A stretch of DNA of 64,000 bases, from NCBI RefSeq assembly GCF_036985505.1, contig NZ_BTGQ01000002.1:558001-622000 (forward strand), read 5' to 3'. Within the stretch, counting starts at the first letter, position 1. Each line of letters starts with the position of its first letter. The notes under the pieces were generated by a model. The model was given only the letters and a program-made list of their open reading frames with translations, searched no databases and was not told the DNA's origin. The translations under genes were made by a program, and so were the position numbers. This DNA comes from Croceitalea sp947503285. Its GTDB lineage: Bacteria > Bacteroidota > Bacteroidia > Flavobacteriales > Flavobacteriaceae. Shown here piece by piece: positions 53,877-62,995 of this stretch.

Positions 53877-54791
53877 ATGACTGATTTAAGTACGACATCA
53901 AAAAATGAATTGAATATGCCACTGGTTGGTTTTGGCACGTACCAACTATCAACCGAAGAGGCTCAATTTAGTGTAGCAGAAGCTTTGAAAGCTGGATATA
54001 GACAGATAGATTCCGCAGAGGGCTATAATAACGAAAAAGGAACCGGTAATGCCATTAAAAACTCCGGTATCTCAAGGGAAGAGATTTTTTTAACCACCAA
54101 GCTTTTTCCTGGCAACACACAATGGGGTGTTCAAGAAAAGACCTATGAATCGACTATTGCCACCCTTAAAAACCAGTTAAAGGAACTTCAAGTCGATTAT
54201 GTTGACCTTTATCTCATACACGCCCCCTTGGCAACATTGCGATTGGAGCAATGGAAAGCGCTCATTGAACTAAAAAAGCAGGGATTGACCAAACATATCG
54301 GGGTATCCAACTACAATGAGGAAGCCATCAATGAAATTTTAGATGCGGGTCTAGAAAAGCCTGAACTTAATCAAATTGAATTCCATCCACTTTGCGCACA
54401 ATCCGATTTGACCCAATACCTAAAAGAAAACGGTATTGCACGAACGGCCTATAGTTCCTTGGCACCGCTATCCACTTGGAGAACAGCGGAAGGGCAAGGA
54501 GGCGAAGTATTGGCTGACAAAAAAGAGGATGCACAAGCCACCTTGAAGGAAATTGCCAATCAACTGAATGTTTCAGAAGCGAAGCTTTTATTACGATGGG
54601 GATTACAAAATGGGTACAGCGTACTGACACGCAGTTCAAAACCCGAACGTATTAAAGCGAATATAGATCTATTTGATTTCAGTATTCCTGACAATCAGAT
54701 GCAACAACTAAATCAGTTGAACCAAAACCAAGCTTTTGCTTGGGCGGCCAATGGTCTAAACCCTATGGAATCAGCCCCTGACTTGAAATAG
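53877..54791 (+). CDS. Aldo/keto reductase (2,5-diketo-gluconate reductase-like)
   Basis: The 304-aa AKR has catalytic Asp/Tyr in QIDSAEGYNNEKGTG, Lys in FLTTKLFPG and His in YLIHAPL, and the C-terminal cofactor segment SVLTRSSKPERIK. It belongs to a different AKR branch from the one at 50547 (shorter, DkgA-like). It follows an AraC gene and an AraC-type operator. Confidence 0.93.
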   Translation: MTDLSTTSKNELNMPLVGFGTYQLSTEEAQFSVAEALKAGYRQIDSAEGYNNEKGTGNAIKNSGISREEIFLTTKLFPGNTQWGVQEKTYESTIATLKNQLKELQVDYVDLYLIHAPLATLRLEQWKALIELKKQGLTKHIGVSNYNEEAINEILDAGLEKPELNQIEFHPLCAQSDLTQYLKENGIARTAYSSLAPLSTWRTAEGQGGEVLADKKEDAQATLKEIANQLNVSEAKLLLRWGLQNGYSVLTRSSKPERIKANIDLFDFSIPDNQMQQLNQLNQNQAFAWAANGLNPMESAPDLK

Positions 54792-54848
54792 ACTGGTCAC
54801 CGAATACCGCTGAAAAAATCGAATTAGTACTATCTAAAATCTTACACC

Positions 54849-55085
54849 ATGGAAATAACAGGAACAACGTATCGCCCAAATACAACAGGAATAAATAAAT
54901 CTGCGAAATCAATAGTCGCAAAATACATTAGCATCAATCCTTTGGGTATAGGCTTCCTGTTAAGTGGTGAAGGCAGAAGAAATAATTCAAATAGCAAGGG
55001 TGATAGCTATAAGAATACACCTTTTATGAATGAAACCATTAACATTGGTTATCTACAATCAGACCTAGTTTCAAGATGGGATTGA
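54849..55085 (+). CDS. Small hypothetical protein
   Basis: A 78-aa frame between an AKR and an SDR in the same direction (gaps 57 and 26 bp). No TM segment or known motif; it is polar and rich in Asn and Gly, with a central LGIGFLLSGEG. I recognise no family and cannot exclude a chance frame. Confidence 0.35.
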   Translation: MEITGTTYRPNTTGINKSAKSIVAKYISINPLGIGFLLSGEGRRNNSNSKGDSYKNTPFMNETINIGYLQSDLVSRWD

Positions 55086-55111
55086 ATATAACCTTATAAA
55101 ATAATAACAAA

Positions 55112-56083
55112 ATGAAAAATACACAGAAAATGAGTCGTCGAGAAATTTTAAAGAAGGGTACGTTAGGGGCATCAGCCCTTGCAGCTTCCACATTTATGGG
55201 AGGAAATACCTTATTGGCCCAAGAAGAAAATAGAAAAGTATTCACCTCTCAATTGGCAGCGAAGACTGCATTTATTACAGGAGGTGCCAGGGGGATTGGC
55301 CTAGCCACTGCCGAAGAGCTCGCCAAAGCCGGAATCAATATTGTCCTTTTTGATATTGCCACGGAAGATATTCCACATATAGGCTACAAATTATCCTCAG
55401 AAGATGACTTGGCAAATGCGAAGGAAAAAATAGAGTCCTTTAACGTAAAATGTTTGGCCATCAAAGGAGATGTGAGAAATCTTGAAGATCTCAAGGGCGC
55501 AATGCAACAGACGGTTTCAACATTCGGTAGTCTAGACATTGTTGTGGCAAACGCTGGAGTGACCCAAGTAGGTGCCATTGAAGCGTTTGGTCCTAAAGAA
55601 ATAGAAGTTGTCTACGATATCAATGTCGCTGGTGTCATTAAGACTACCCAGGCAGCTGCTCCTTTTATGAAAAAACAGCAATCAGGTCGAATGGTTTTTC
55701 TATCTTCAGCTTTAGGTCGTATGGGCAACGAACTCTTCCCAGTCTATGCCTCCACCAAATGGGCAATTATCGGTTTTGCAAAAAGTGCCGCTTTGACCTA
55801 TGGTAAAGACAACATTATGTGCAACGTGGTAGCCCCCGGATTGGTACGTACCAAATTAGCTGACAATCCTTATGTATTAGGGAAAATGATGCCCAACAAC
55901 CCCGATGCGACCTTCGAAAGCGTTTCTGAAACACTTAAGCCAGGTAACCCAATACCTGTAGGGCACCTTGAGCCCGAAGACGTGGCAAAAGCAATAGCCT
56001 TTTTCACTTCTGATGCTACCAGCAAGGTCACGGGAGAAGTTTTTGATGTTAGTTATGGCTCATTATCAAGAAGTATAGCCTAG
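55112..56083 (+). CDS. Short-chain dehydrogenase with Tat-type signal
   Basis: The 323-aa SDR has an N-terminal twin-arginine motif SRREILKKG and hydrophobic stretch ending near LLAQEE, then the classical domain: TGGARGIGLATA, NAGVTQVGAIE, serine motif SSALGR, catalytic YASTK. It resembles the 3-ketoacyl/carveol-dehydrogenase type. Being exported folded with cofactor would need the Tat system, as for the flavoprotein at 40981. A terminator follows. Confidence 0.9.
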   Translation: MKNTQKMSRREILKKGTLGASALAASTFMGGNTLLAQEENRKVFTSQLAAKTAFITGGARGIGLATAEELAKAGINIVLFDIATEDIPHIGYKLSSEDDLANAKEKIESFNVKCLAIKGDVRNLEDLKGAMQQTVSTFGSLDIVVANAGVTQVGAIEAFGPKEIEVVYDINVAGVIKTTQAAAPFMKKQQSGRMVFLSSALGRMGNELFPVYASTKWAIIGFAKSAALTYGKDNIMCNVVAPGLVRTKLADNPYVLGKMMPNNPDATFESVSETLKPGNPIPVGHLEPEDVAKAIAFFTSDATSKVTGEVFDVSYGSLSRSIA

Positions 56084-56125
56084 TCTCTATAATTGGGATA
56101 GCGCTTTACCATTACTGCCATTAGC

Positions 56126-56185
56126 ATACGTTGTTGCCATTCTTGAAGATCCCAGGGCATTGAATGGTAACAACGTATTTTTTTT
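56126..56185 (+). terminator. Intrinsic terminator after Tat-SDR
   Basis: ATACGTTGTTGCCATTC (56126-56142) pairs with GAATGGTAACAACGTAT (56162-56178), one G-U pair, then eight T. It ends the operon containing the SDR. Confidence 0.88.
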
Positions 56186-56280
56186 AATGCACGTATACAC
56201 TATCGTAATAACGCTATTCTAAAAGCGAAACAATCCAGTTGGTCATCACCATATATAGTTCGAATAGAGATAAAAGCTAT

Positions 56281-56725
56281 TCAGCCCATATAGAGCCAAA
56301 TCTTCTCATCAGAAAAAATAGAATCAAAAGCTGTGAAGTAAACCCTTTTTTTATCAAGGTTCACGAATGGATATAACTCCTCATTTTTCCTTCCCTTGGT
56401 AAAATTTGCTCTTTTAACAGGAGTCCATTTGTTACTTTTAAGTTTTGAGAAATAGATAGATGATGTTTCTCCATTTTTTGTGTGGGCTGAAAAAATACAT
56501 TTCATCTAAATCAGGGGCAAATGAAATACTCGAGGCATTTTTTCCTTTGATAGAAACAATTTGAGGAGCAAAGATTTCAGGTGTCAAACTAGGCGGTTTT
56601 TGTCCGAGATAAGATTCTTGTTTTGTAGTTAAATTATCCTCTTTTGAGTTCGGTTTTTTAGTAGTACAATCACCAAAAAATATTGATAATACCAGTACTG
56701 AGAATTTAACTATGTGGTTTATCAC
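56281..56725 (-). pseudogene. Frameshifted, truncated TolB/PD40-like lipoprotein gene
   Basis: The first part (56725 down to about 56500) encodes a lipoprotein-like signal (GDC near residue 20), then ASSISFAPDLDEMYFFS. The second part continues in another frame from about 56500 with FSAHTKNGETSSIYFSK and DKKRVYFTAFDSI, then stops at 56281 in the middle of what should be a longer propeller. One indel near 56490-56500 joins the two. It lies downstream of the hydrolase gene at 56737. PD40 proteins of this kind are normally 300 or more residues. Confidence 0.68.
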
Positions 56726-56736
56726 AGTTGAATTTG

Positions 56737-58065
56737 TTATTTAATTAAATCAAGAAATGTCGTAATGGCCTCCCAATATTCTTCTGCACCTTTTTGTCCT
56801 GTCCATAACGCTCTTGAGCCATGAAACCCATCAGATTCAGGAATAAATTGTGATTGGTTTTCTTTTAATTCTATAGTTCCCATCAAAGTAGTCAATACTG
56901 AAGCTTCTGCCTTGGATGAGGTTACCAAAAAGGGTTTATCCGCTTTTGCAAAAGCAGTACTTAAAGAGGGTGCCGCATCACCAAAATAATCACCCGGACT
57001 AAAAGCAATGATGGCTTTGACCTTTTTATTTGAAACGCCTTCAAGCAAGGCCAAACTTGATGAATATGAACTGCCCCAAACAATTATTTTTTGCTCGTAT
57101 TTCTCGTTCAGAAAATCAATTGCGGCTTTGATATCTGCACGGGCATCTATCATTTCACTAGGCAATGCTTTTTCTTTGGCTCTTTCGGCAGTTATATTTG
57201 GTTTTCCAGCAAAATTTCCTCCTGAACGTTGGTCAATGACAAGGCAGTTGTAACCCATTTCGTTAAGTTTGGGCGCAATGTCTGCATATTCGATACGATT
57301 ATATCCTGCTTGGTGGCAGAGCAAAATTGTTAGTTTGCCTTTGTCAACCGCATATAGATTTCCATTTATCGAAAGCCCATCGGCCGCATTAAACTCAACC
57401 TTCTTTGGCTGGTATTTATCACCTAAAGTCCCTGGATTTGGAAGCTGTACACTTTCCTTCATTTTTTTCTGGGCTTCCAATTCCATTTTAATGAGGTTTT
57501 CTATAAGCTCAATACGTGTGAATTTACCTTCATCGTCAAAATGAACGTACGATTCGCGCACGCCCAAACCAACAAAATCATACTTTATTTTTGCTTTTCC
57601 TTCTGAGCTTTCCAAAATAGCCATTGAATTCAATTTTGGTAGATTGGAAACGATATTGGCAAGTATAGCTGGTGTATTCGCAACAGGAATCGGGTCAAAT
57701 TTCAATTCTGCACTTACATAATCCTTTAAAGGGGTAACCGATTTTTCAGCGAAACCCTGTTCAAATGCTGTAATTTGCTTTGAATAATCTTGGGCTATGG
57801 CATTAAGACTTATTGTTAAAGCTATGAGTAAAATCGATGTTTTCTTCGAAATATTTTGGCCTTTGATTCTTTTCGAAATGTACGGCAATAATATCAGAAA
57901 TCCACCGAACAGAAAAATAAAGTTGGGCAAATCTTCCGCAACAAAATGATTGATGTTGAGAAGGTCTAACATCTTGACAAGCGTCAGCGCGCCCGCAATG
58001 ATAATAAGTGTGATTCCTATCTTTTGAATTGCATTGTAGTCTTTAAATTTTGTGGAAGTTTTCAT
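56737..58065 (-). CDS. Alpha/beta hydrolase with N-terminal TM region and a buried signal peptide
   Basis: The 442-aa frame opens with two TM helices (about 14-65), similar in layout to the 67-aa protein encoded just upstream. Residues 72-92 then read like a complete signal peptide (KKTSILLIALTISLNAIAQ). An NTF2/DUF3887-like domain follows (about 95-195), then an alpha/beta hydrolase domain (about 215-442) with nucleophile elbow GSSYSSS and His in GFHGSRAL. The buried signal suggests two genes fused in frame. It is the last gene of the operon with the sigma factor remnant. Confidence 0.85.
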   Translation of the reverse strand: MKTSTKFKDYNAIQKIGITLIIIAGALTLVKMLDLLNINHFVAEDLPNFIFLFGGFLILLPYISKRIKGQNISKKTSILLIALTISLNAIAQDYSKQITAFEQGFAEKSVTPLKDYVSAELKFDPIPVANTPAILANIVSNLPKLNSMAILESSEGKAKIKYDFVGLGVRESYVHFDDEGKFTRIELIENLIKMELEAQKKMKESVQLPNPGTLGDKYQPKKVEFNAADGLSINGNLYAVDKGKLTILLCHQAGYNRIEYADIAPKLNEMGYNCLVIDQRSGGNFAGKPNITAERAKEKALPSEMIDARADIKAAIDFLNEKYEQKIIVWGSSYSSSLALLEGVSNKKVKAIIAFSPGDYFGDAAPSLSTAFAKADKPFLVTSSKAEASVLTTLMGTIELKENQSQFIPESDGFHGSRALWTGQKGAEEYWEAITTFLDLIK

Positions 58066-58265
58066 TATTGTGGTGTTTGAGATTTAGTGAAACCCAATTC
58101 TTTCTTAAGCTTGTTCCATTTCGTGGCCAGTAAAAAAATCAGTCCCGTATTAAAAAGTACTATTTCATAATACCATGGATAATGGTCCGGTATTATCGGA
58201 AAAGCAATCAGCATTATTGCCACGCCCAAGATCTTCAGAATTTTAAGTTGATACTCCTTTTTCAT
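58065..58265 (-). CDS. Small membrane protein
   Basis: The start is set at 58265 (MKKEYQLK); the frame opens at 58292. The protein has 66 aa with two hydrophobic helices and a basic C-terminus. It overlaps the next gene start by one base. No family recognised. It resembles the N-terminal region of the hydrolase downstream in length and helix spacing. Confidence 0.6.
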   Translation of the reverse strand: MKKEYQLKILKILGVAIMLIAFPIIPDHYPWYYEIVLFNTGLIFLLATKWNKLKKELGFTKSQTPQ

Positions 58266-58334
58266 ACGTATGGAATTTTTTGGTATTCGCACAGTATGTT
58301 ACGAGATGGACTTAAGAATTACACTTTTGAGGAT

Positions 58335-58985
58335 TTATTTTTCCTGAAGGTCTTTTAAATTGGATTTTAACTGGTTCAAATAGTTGCCAAATTTGATTTT
58401 TTGTTCAAATCGGGATAGATGAAAGAAAACCACGGCACCAATGATAATTGCAGCAAGAACCAGAAGTGCGATTTCTATTGTGCCTTCAACAAATCCCTTG
58501 CGGTTGTTCAACAAATAACTTACCCAACCGAGCGCTATGGAATTGAATGCTACGCCAGAATGGATATTGAGCTTAATAGTGCGACCCATAATGCCAATAA
58601 AGCGCTTTAAAGATTCTTTGACGGTAGCCGTACTGGTTTCAAAATAGGTTATTTCTCGAAATGCCTTAAAGTTCCAAGACAACATCGCTGCCATAAAAAG
58701 TATGACTGTTGCCAAGAAAATTCGATTGTCCATCACATCAAAAATGGCCTCATAGAAAGCAAATTTTGTCGGGTTTACAAACGAGCCTATGAGCATCACT
58801 ATGCAAATGACCAAAGACAGGCTACCCAATGAAAACTTGAAATACATCACTCGTTTTATTTTGGCCAATACCGATTTTGAATCTTTTTTGATGGATTTTT
58901 CAACCACAAATCCGTCCATTCGTTCTTTTGAGATGGTGTCATCCATCACCACATCCCAAACTGATTTTAATTCCAGTAGTTCCAT
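58335..58985 (-). CDS. Membrane protein, putative anti-sigma factor
   Basis: The 216-aa protein has a 40-residue N-terminal cytoplasmic segment (MELLELKSVWDVVMDD), then about four hydrophobic helices and a basic tail. Proteins of this form follow sigma-70 genes in many Flavobacteriaceae and are thought to act as membrane partners. It begins one base after the sigma-factor frame ends. With the sigma factor broken, its role is unclear. Confidence 0.78.
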   Translation of the reverse strand: MELLELKSVWDVVMDDTISKERMDGFVVEKSIKKDSKSVLAKIKRVMYFKFSLGSLSLVICIVMLIGSFVNPTKFAFYEAIFDVMDNRIFLATVILFMAAMLSWNFKAFREITYFETSTATVKESLKRFIGIMGRTIKLNIHSGVAFNSIALGWVSYLLNNRKGFVEGTIEIALLVLAAIIIGAVVFFHLSRFEQKIKFGNYLNQLKSNLKDLQEK

Positions 58986-58986
58986 C

Positions 58987-59487
58987 TTAGTTTTTCTTTA
59001 TTGTTTTTGACAATTTCGTTTTTATACGGTTCATTTTTACGCGAACATAGTTTTGTGTAATCCCTACTATATCCGCTATTTCTTCATTTGATTTTTCTTC
59101 CAAATGCAACATTACTATGGCCTTTTCAACTTTGTTCAAACCTGAAATAGCCATATGCATCAATTTTAATTTTTCATCGATAGCTTCAGATTTTTGCTCT
59201 ACCGAAGCATCTTTAAATTGATTGGTCTGAAAAAAGAGTTGTTGTTTCTTCTTGGTCTTTCGTAAATCCTGAATTGCCATGTTAATGGCCACACGGTACA
59301 TCCAAGTAGAAAATTTGGAATCCCCTTTAAAGGATGGGTAAGATTTTCAGAGCTGTATCAGTATTTCCTGGAATAGATCTTTCCGATGCTCTTCGTTGTC
59401 ACAGTACATCCTACATACTTTATGGATGATACCCTGTGATTCTTCTATCCGTTTGGAAAATTCTATTTCATGTTGTTCGTTGCCCAA
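58987..59487 (-). pseudogene. ECF-type sigma-70 factor with in-frame TGA
   Basis: From a TTG at 59487 the frame gives region 2 residues (HKVCRMYCDNEEHRKDLFQEILIQL), but codon 47 (59347-59349) is TGA where the family has Trp, and then continues in frame KSYPSFKGDSKFSTWMYRVA and region 4 (LEEKSNEEIADIVGITQNYVRVKMNRIK). Apart from that codon the gene appears intact at 166 codons. The simplest reading is a TGG to TGA nonsense change; sequencing error is an alternative. It sits between DUF6090 (4-bp gap) and the anti-sigma-like gene. Confidence 0.8.
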
Positions 59488-59491
59488 TAGA

Positions 59492-60228
59492 TTATTCTGT
59501 TTGTTTGCTCAGTAGTTTTTGCAAAGCGGTCGTCTCCTCACTCAAGGTTCCATAAAGTCTTTCTTGAAAATCGTACAGTTTTAAACTCTCGGCAAGGGTA
59601 TTGTTGAGTACCAAAAATTGCCCTGAGTCTAAATTATTTCGCCAATTTGCAACTGACCGATGTTGTTTGTCGGAATATCCGTTCAAGTGCAATAAATCGG
59701 TGTTCTTTTTAAGTTCTAAATCGTAGCTTACTATGTTCTCGATAGTCTGGGTTTCATAAGTAAAATAACGTTCTTGAAGATTTTTCAATTTAAGGATGGC
59801 CTCCTTTTCATTTTTTGGAAACAAGGAAAGATTGCCTGTGGTAATAAGGTCTTCAATGGTGTAAGTACCCGTGTAGAAAGCACTCTTGGATGTGTTGACA
59901 CTATCCAATCGTTCAAGCAGAATCGTTGTTTCCGGATTTTCAATATTATAGTAATCTAAATAGTAATTAATCGATTTTCGCTTTCGCGAAAGCGATTCCT
60001 TTGATTTGTTCAGATTGATGATGTCTTGTTGCAATTCTTGCATAAGACTTGTTAGGTAGGCATCTAAAAGAGCATCACGTTTTTCCGCTCGTTACTATTA
60101 TTGATGGCAACCGCAATTAGGATTCCGATAACGACCAATAAGATTTCGCCTATGGCGTAAAGCAGGTATTTACCTATTCTATTCTTGCCCAAGTGTTGAC
60201 GCCGTATCTTCTTGAATAACTGGATCAT
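59492..60228 (-). pseudogene. DUF6090 gene, frameshifted
   Basis: From ATG 60228 the product reads MIQLFKKIRRQ, GKYLLYAIGEILLVVIGILI and NNSNERKN, the family start with its TM helix, then runs to a stop in that frame. The rest of the family (RDALLDAYLTSLMQELQQD and downstream coil to 59492) is in another frame, open from about 60100. One indel near 60095-60110 is enough to restore it. DUF6090 proteins are typically about 240 aa with a single N-terminal TM, so the remaining 183-codon frame alone lacks its anchor. Confidence 0.75.
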
Positions 60229-60573
60229 AGTATAGGGATTGGTTTAAGTAAGCCCTTAATATGTTAAAAAATTCAGTTAATAATTACATTTTTGGTAGAA
60301 TATTTTTTCATCCTTATCTACTTTCATAAGTAGTCGTGTTTATGTGTATGTGTACAAGAAATTTGTAGTGAAGCGCTTTCTCCTGAAATGTAGCCCTTAG
60401 ACTGCGCCCAGGACAGGCTTTTTTGGGGAATGAAAGGGAATGCTCAGAGTGGATTATGGATTAAATGGTACCCTAGAATAAAGATTAGCAATCCATCTTA
60501 TTAATATAAAATCTCACAAATATCAATTAAGTTCTTGAAAATATCGAAATGTTGTACCTATGTTGTACCCAAA
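60229..60573. other. Gene-free stretch downstream of tRNA-Leu
   Basis: No gene seen. It contains ATGTTGTACC twice in near tandem (60549-60570), ending 20 bp before the tRNA terminator. Such repeats beside a tRNA 3' end resemble integrase arm-type sites, but no integrase gene is present in the window. Confidence 0.35.
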
Positions 60574-60605
60574 CAAAAAAAGCTTCCTGTTTCCAGGAAG
60601 CTTTT
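60574..60605 (-). terminator. Intrinsic terminator of the tRNA-Leu gene
   Basis: AAGCTTCCTG (60580-60589) pairs with CAGGAAGCTT (60594-60603) around a TTTC loop. On the minus strand a run of T follows, next to the tRNA 3' end. Confidence 0.85.
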
Positions 60606-60611
60606 CTTTCG

Positions 60612-60693
60612 TGCGGGCGGAGAGACTCGAACTCTCACACCTTGCGGCACTAGATCCTAAGTCTAGCGTGTCTACCAATTCCACCACGCCCGC
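60612..60693 (-). tRNA. tRNA-Leu (anticodon UAG)
   Basis: The 82-nt gene on the minus strand folds with acceptor GCGGGCG/CGCCCGC, anticodon stem CTAGA/TCTAG around loop CTTAGGA (anticodon TAG), a long class II variable arm, and T-arm GAGAGTTCGAGTCTCTC. The discriminator is A; CCA is not encoded. The 3' end faces the region left of 60612. Confidence 0.96.
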
Positions 60694-60836
60694 ATAGGCC
60701 AAATAATTATTGGGATGCAAATATAATTCAATTTCTGTATTGTGAAATAGCAAAATTGAATATTTCGATTTACATACTGATAATTTCCATTTCTTACCAC
60801 ACGTTTCGTAATTTTAAGCCACTTTTAAAATATACC

Positions 60837-62225
60837 ATGGATACCATCAAAAACTATATCCCAGAGAATAAAGAACGTTTTTTGAATGAACTTATCGAAT
60901 TGCTGAGATTGCCCTCGATAAGTGCAGATCCCGCTTATGCCAAAGATGTAATTCGAACTGCGGAGTTGGTAGAAAAGGCATTGCAGGAGGCTGGTTGTGA
61001 CACTACCGAAATCTGCGAAACAAAGGGATATCCCGTGGTGTACGGCGAAAAGATTATCGACCCTAAACTTCCCACCATTTTGGTTTACGGGCATTATGAT
61101 GTGCAACCCCCCGACCCGATGGATTTGTGGACCTCACCCCCTTTTGAACCAGTCATCAAAAAAACGGACCTGCATCCAGAGGGGGCTATTTTTGCCCGTG
61201 GCGCGTGTGATGACAAAGGGCAAATGTATATGCACGTGAAAGCTGCGGAGTTCATGATAAAAAACAACGAACTGCCCTGTAATGTGAAGTTTATGATAGA
61301 GGGGGAAGAAGAGGTTGGCAGCGATAGCTTGGCAGATTTTCTAGAGGATAATAAAGAAAAGTTGGCCAATGACATCATCCTTATTTCTGATACTGGCATG
61401 ATTGCTAATGATGTTCCTTCCATTACTACCGGCCTTCGCGGTTTGAGTTATGTTGAAGTAGAGGTCACCGGCCCTAATAGGGACCTGCATTCCGGTATTT
61501 ATGGTGGTGCCGTGCCCAACCCGATTAATGTACTCAGCAAAATGATTGCATCGTTGCATGACGAGAACAACCATATTACCATTCCTGATTTTTATGATAA
61601 GGTCGAAGTTGTTTCTGAGGCCGAACGTGCCGAAATGGCCAAAGCTCCTTTTAATTTGGAAGAGTATAAAGCGGCATTGGATATTGGCGATGTCCAAGGT
61701 GAAAAAGGATATAGTACATCAGAACGGTACTCCATTCGCCCCACCTTGGATGTAAACGGAATTTGGGGTGGTTATACCGGTGAAGGGGCGAAAACCGTAA
61801 TCGCCAGCAAGGCCTATGCCAAAATCTCGATGCGTTTGGTACCCCATCAGGATCCCGATGAAATAACCGAGTTGTTCACCAAGCATTTTGAGGCCATTGC
61901 ACCTAAAAGTGTAAAAGTGAAGGTGACCCCGCATCACGGTGGACTGCCTTATGTGACCAACATAGAGAGTACCGGTTATAAAGCAGCGGCCAAAGCATAT
62001 GAGACTACGTTTGGCAAAACACCCATACCTGAACGCACTGGGGGGAGCATTCCGATCGTTGCCTTATTCGAACAGGTCTTGGGCAGCAAAACCATTCTAA
62101 TGGGGTTCGGACTGGATAGTGATGCCATACACTCCCCTAACGAACATTTTGGGGTTTGGAATTACTTAAAAGGTATTGAGACCATTCCGTATTTCTATAA
62201 ATATTTTACTGAGATGAGCTCTTAG
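60837..62225 (+). CDS. M20-family dipeptidase
   Basis: The start is set at the ATG 60837 (462 aa); upstream in-frame codons to 60756 are in the tRNA-side region. The metallopeptidase has metal-ligand motifs YGHYDVQPPDP (His, Asp), ARGACDDKG (Asp), EGEEEVGS (catalytic Glu), SDTGM (Asp), and the dimerisation segment with HSGIYGGA. It resembles the CNDP/carnosinase-like M20 group. It is cytoplasmic. It likely belongs to the core side of the tRNA. Confidence 0.94.
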   Translation: MDTIKNYIPENKERFLNELIELLRLPSISADPAYAKDVIRTAELVEKALQEAGCDTTEICETKGYPVVYGEKIIDPKLPTILVYGHYDVQPPDPMDLWTSPPFEPVIKKTDLHPEGAIFARGACDDKGQMYMHVKAAEFMIKNNELPCNVKFMIEGEEEVGSDSLADFLEDNKEKLANDIILISDTGMIANDVPSITTGLRGLSYVEVEVTGPNRDLHSGIYGGAVPNPINVLSKMIASLHDENNHITIPDFYDKVEVVSEAERAEMAKAPFNLEEYKAALDIGDVQGEKGYSTSERYSIRPTLDVNGIWGGYTGEGAKTVIASKAYAKISMRLVPHQDPDEITELFTKHFEAIAPKSVKVKVTPHHGGLPYVTNIESTGYKAAAKAYETTFGKTPIPERTGGSIPIVALFEQVLGSKTILMGFGLDSDAIHSPNEHFGVWNYLKGIETIPYFYKYFTEMSS

Positions 62226-62350
62226 GGGCTATGAGGGAAACGCTTTAAAAAATGGCTTTATCATGTTGTATGTTCATTGTTTTGTGTTCATTTTAATGAT
62301 ACTTCAATTTTTAGTAGCGGCAACAAACTTCACCATATTTTTACGAAGCC

Positions 62351-62914
62351 CTATTCGCTAAAAAGAATGTGACCGCAGTGCAGGGAATCAATCTGCGGTG
62401 GCATGCCATAAAAAAGGTCTTGACCCTTTAAGACAAGTTCAGCTCGGTTACCGCCCCTATCATTCCATTCGCCGGCCTTGGTCTGATAAAATATGGCCAC
62501 AACATTGAAAATCGAATCTTCATTAGCAGCTAACGTCCTTTCAAAAGAAGTCGCTTGATCAAATGACGTCAGTGCTGTTACGCCATAGTTTAATGAATTT
62601 CGCTTGTAAAGATTCATGGTATCCGGAAGCACAAATAATTTCACGAAAGAATCGGGGGAATTGGGAATTGCAATGGAATCGCCAGAAAAATTGATTTTCA
62701 GTTCCAATGGATTGCCGGTTTCATTAATAACTCGGGTAAAGAATATTAAGTTACTGACATTAAAATATTTTTTTATTGGTCCCGAGTATGGCCCACCCTT
62801 TGGGAAGCTGTTCTGTATGACAACCCCATTGCTCGTCGTCTCGCTGTATATCCCTTGTGCCTTAACAAAAGAACAAATGGATAAAAAGAATACTATGGTT
62901 AGGGTACATCTCAT
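62351..62914 (-). CDS. Secreted protein of unknown family
   Basis: The ATG at 62914 begins a signal peptide (TLTIVFFLSICSFVKAQG). The 187-aa product is rich in beta strands with GGPYSGPIKKYFNVSN and ends DSLHCGHILFSE. No motif I recognise. It is probably periplasmic or exported. Confidence 0.7.
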   Translation of the reverse strand: MRCTLTIVFFLSICSFVKAQGIYSETTSNGVVIQNSFPKGGPYSGPIKKYFNVSNLIFFTRVINETGNPLELKINFSGDSIAIPNSPDSFVKLFVLPDTMNLYKRNSLNYGVTALTSFDQATSFERTLAANEDSIFNVVAIFYQTKAGEWNDRGGNRAELVLKGQDLFYGMPPQIDSLHCGHILFSE

Positions 62915-62995
62915 AATTTCTGTGTTTTGCCTGCTTTTCATAATCTCAAAAATATAGGGTAAGCAAACCTTTTTAAAGTCATTACATACCTTTCT

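Noticed and set aside
60523..60753. Minus-strand 76-aa frame
   Set aside because: It is the tRNA-Leu gene translated in frame (VELVDTLDLGSSAARCESSS is the usual false product of tRNA-Leu genes).
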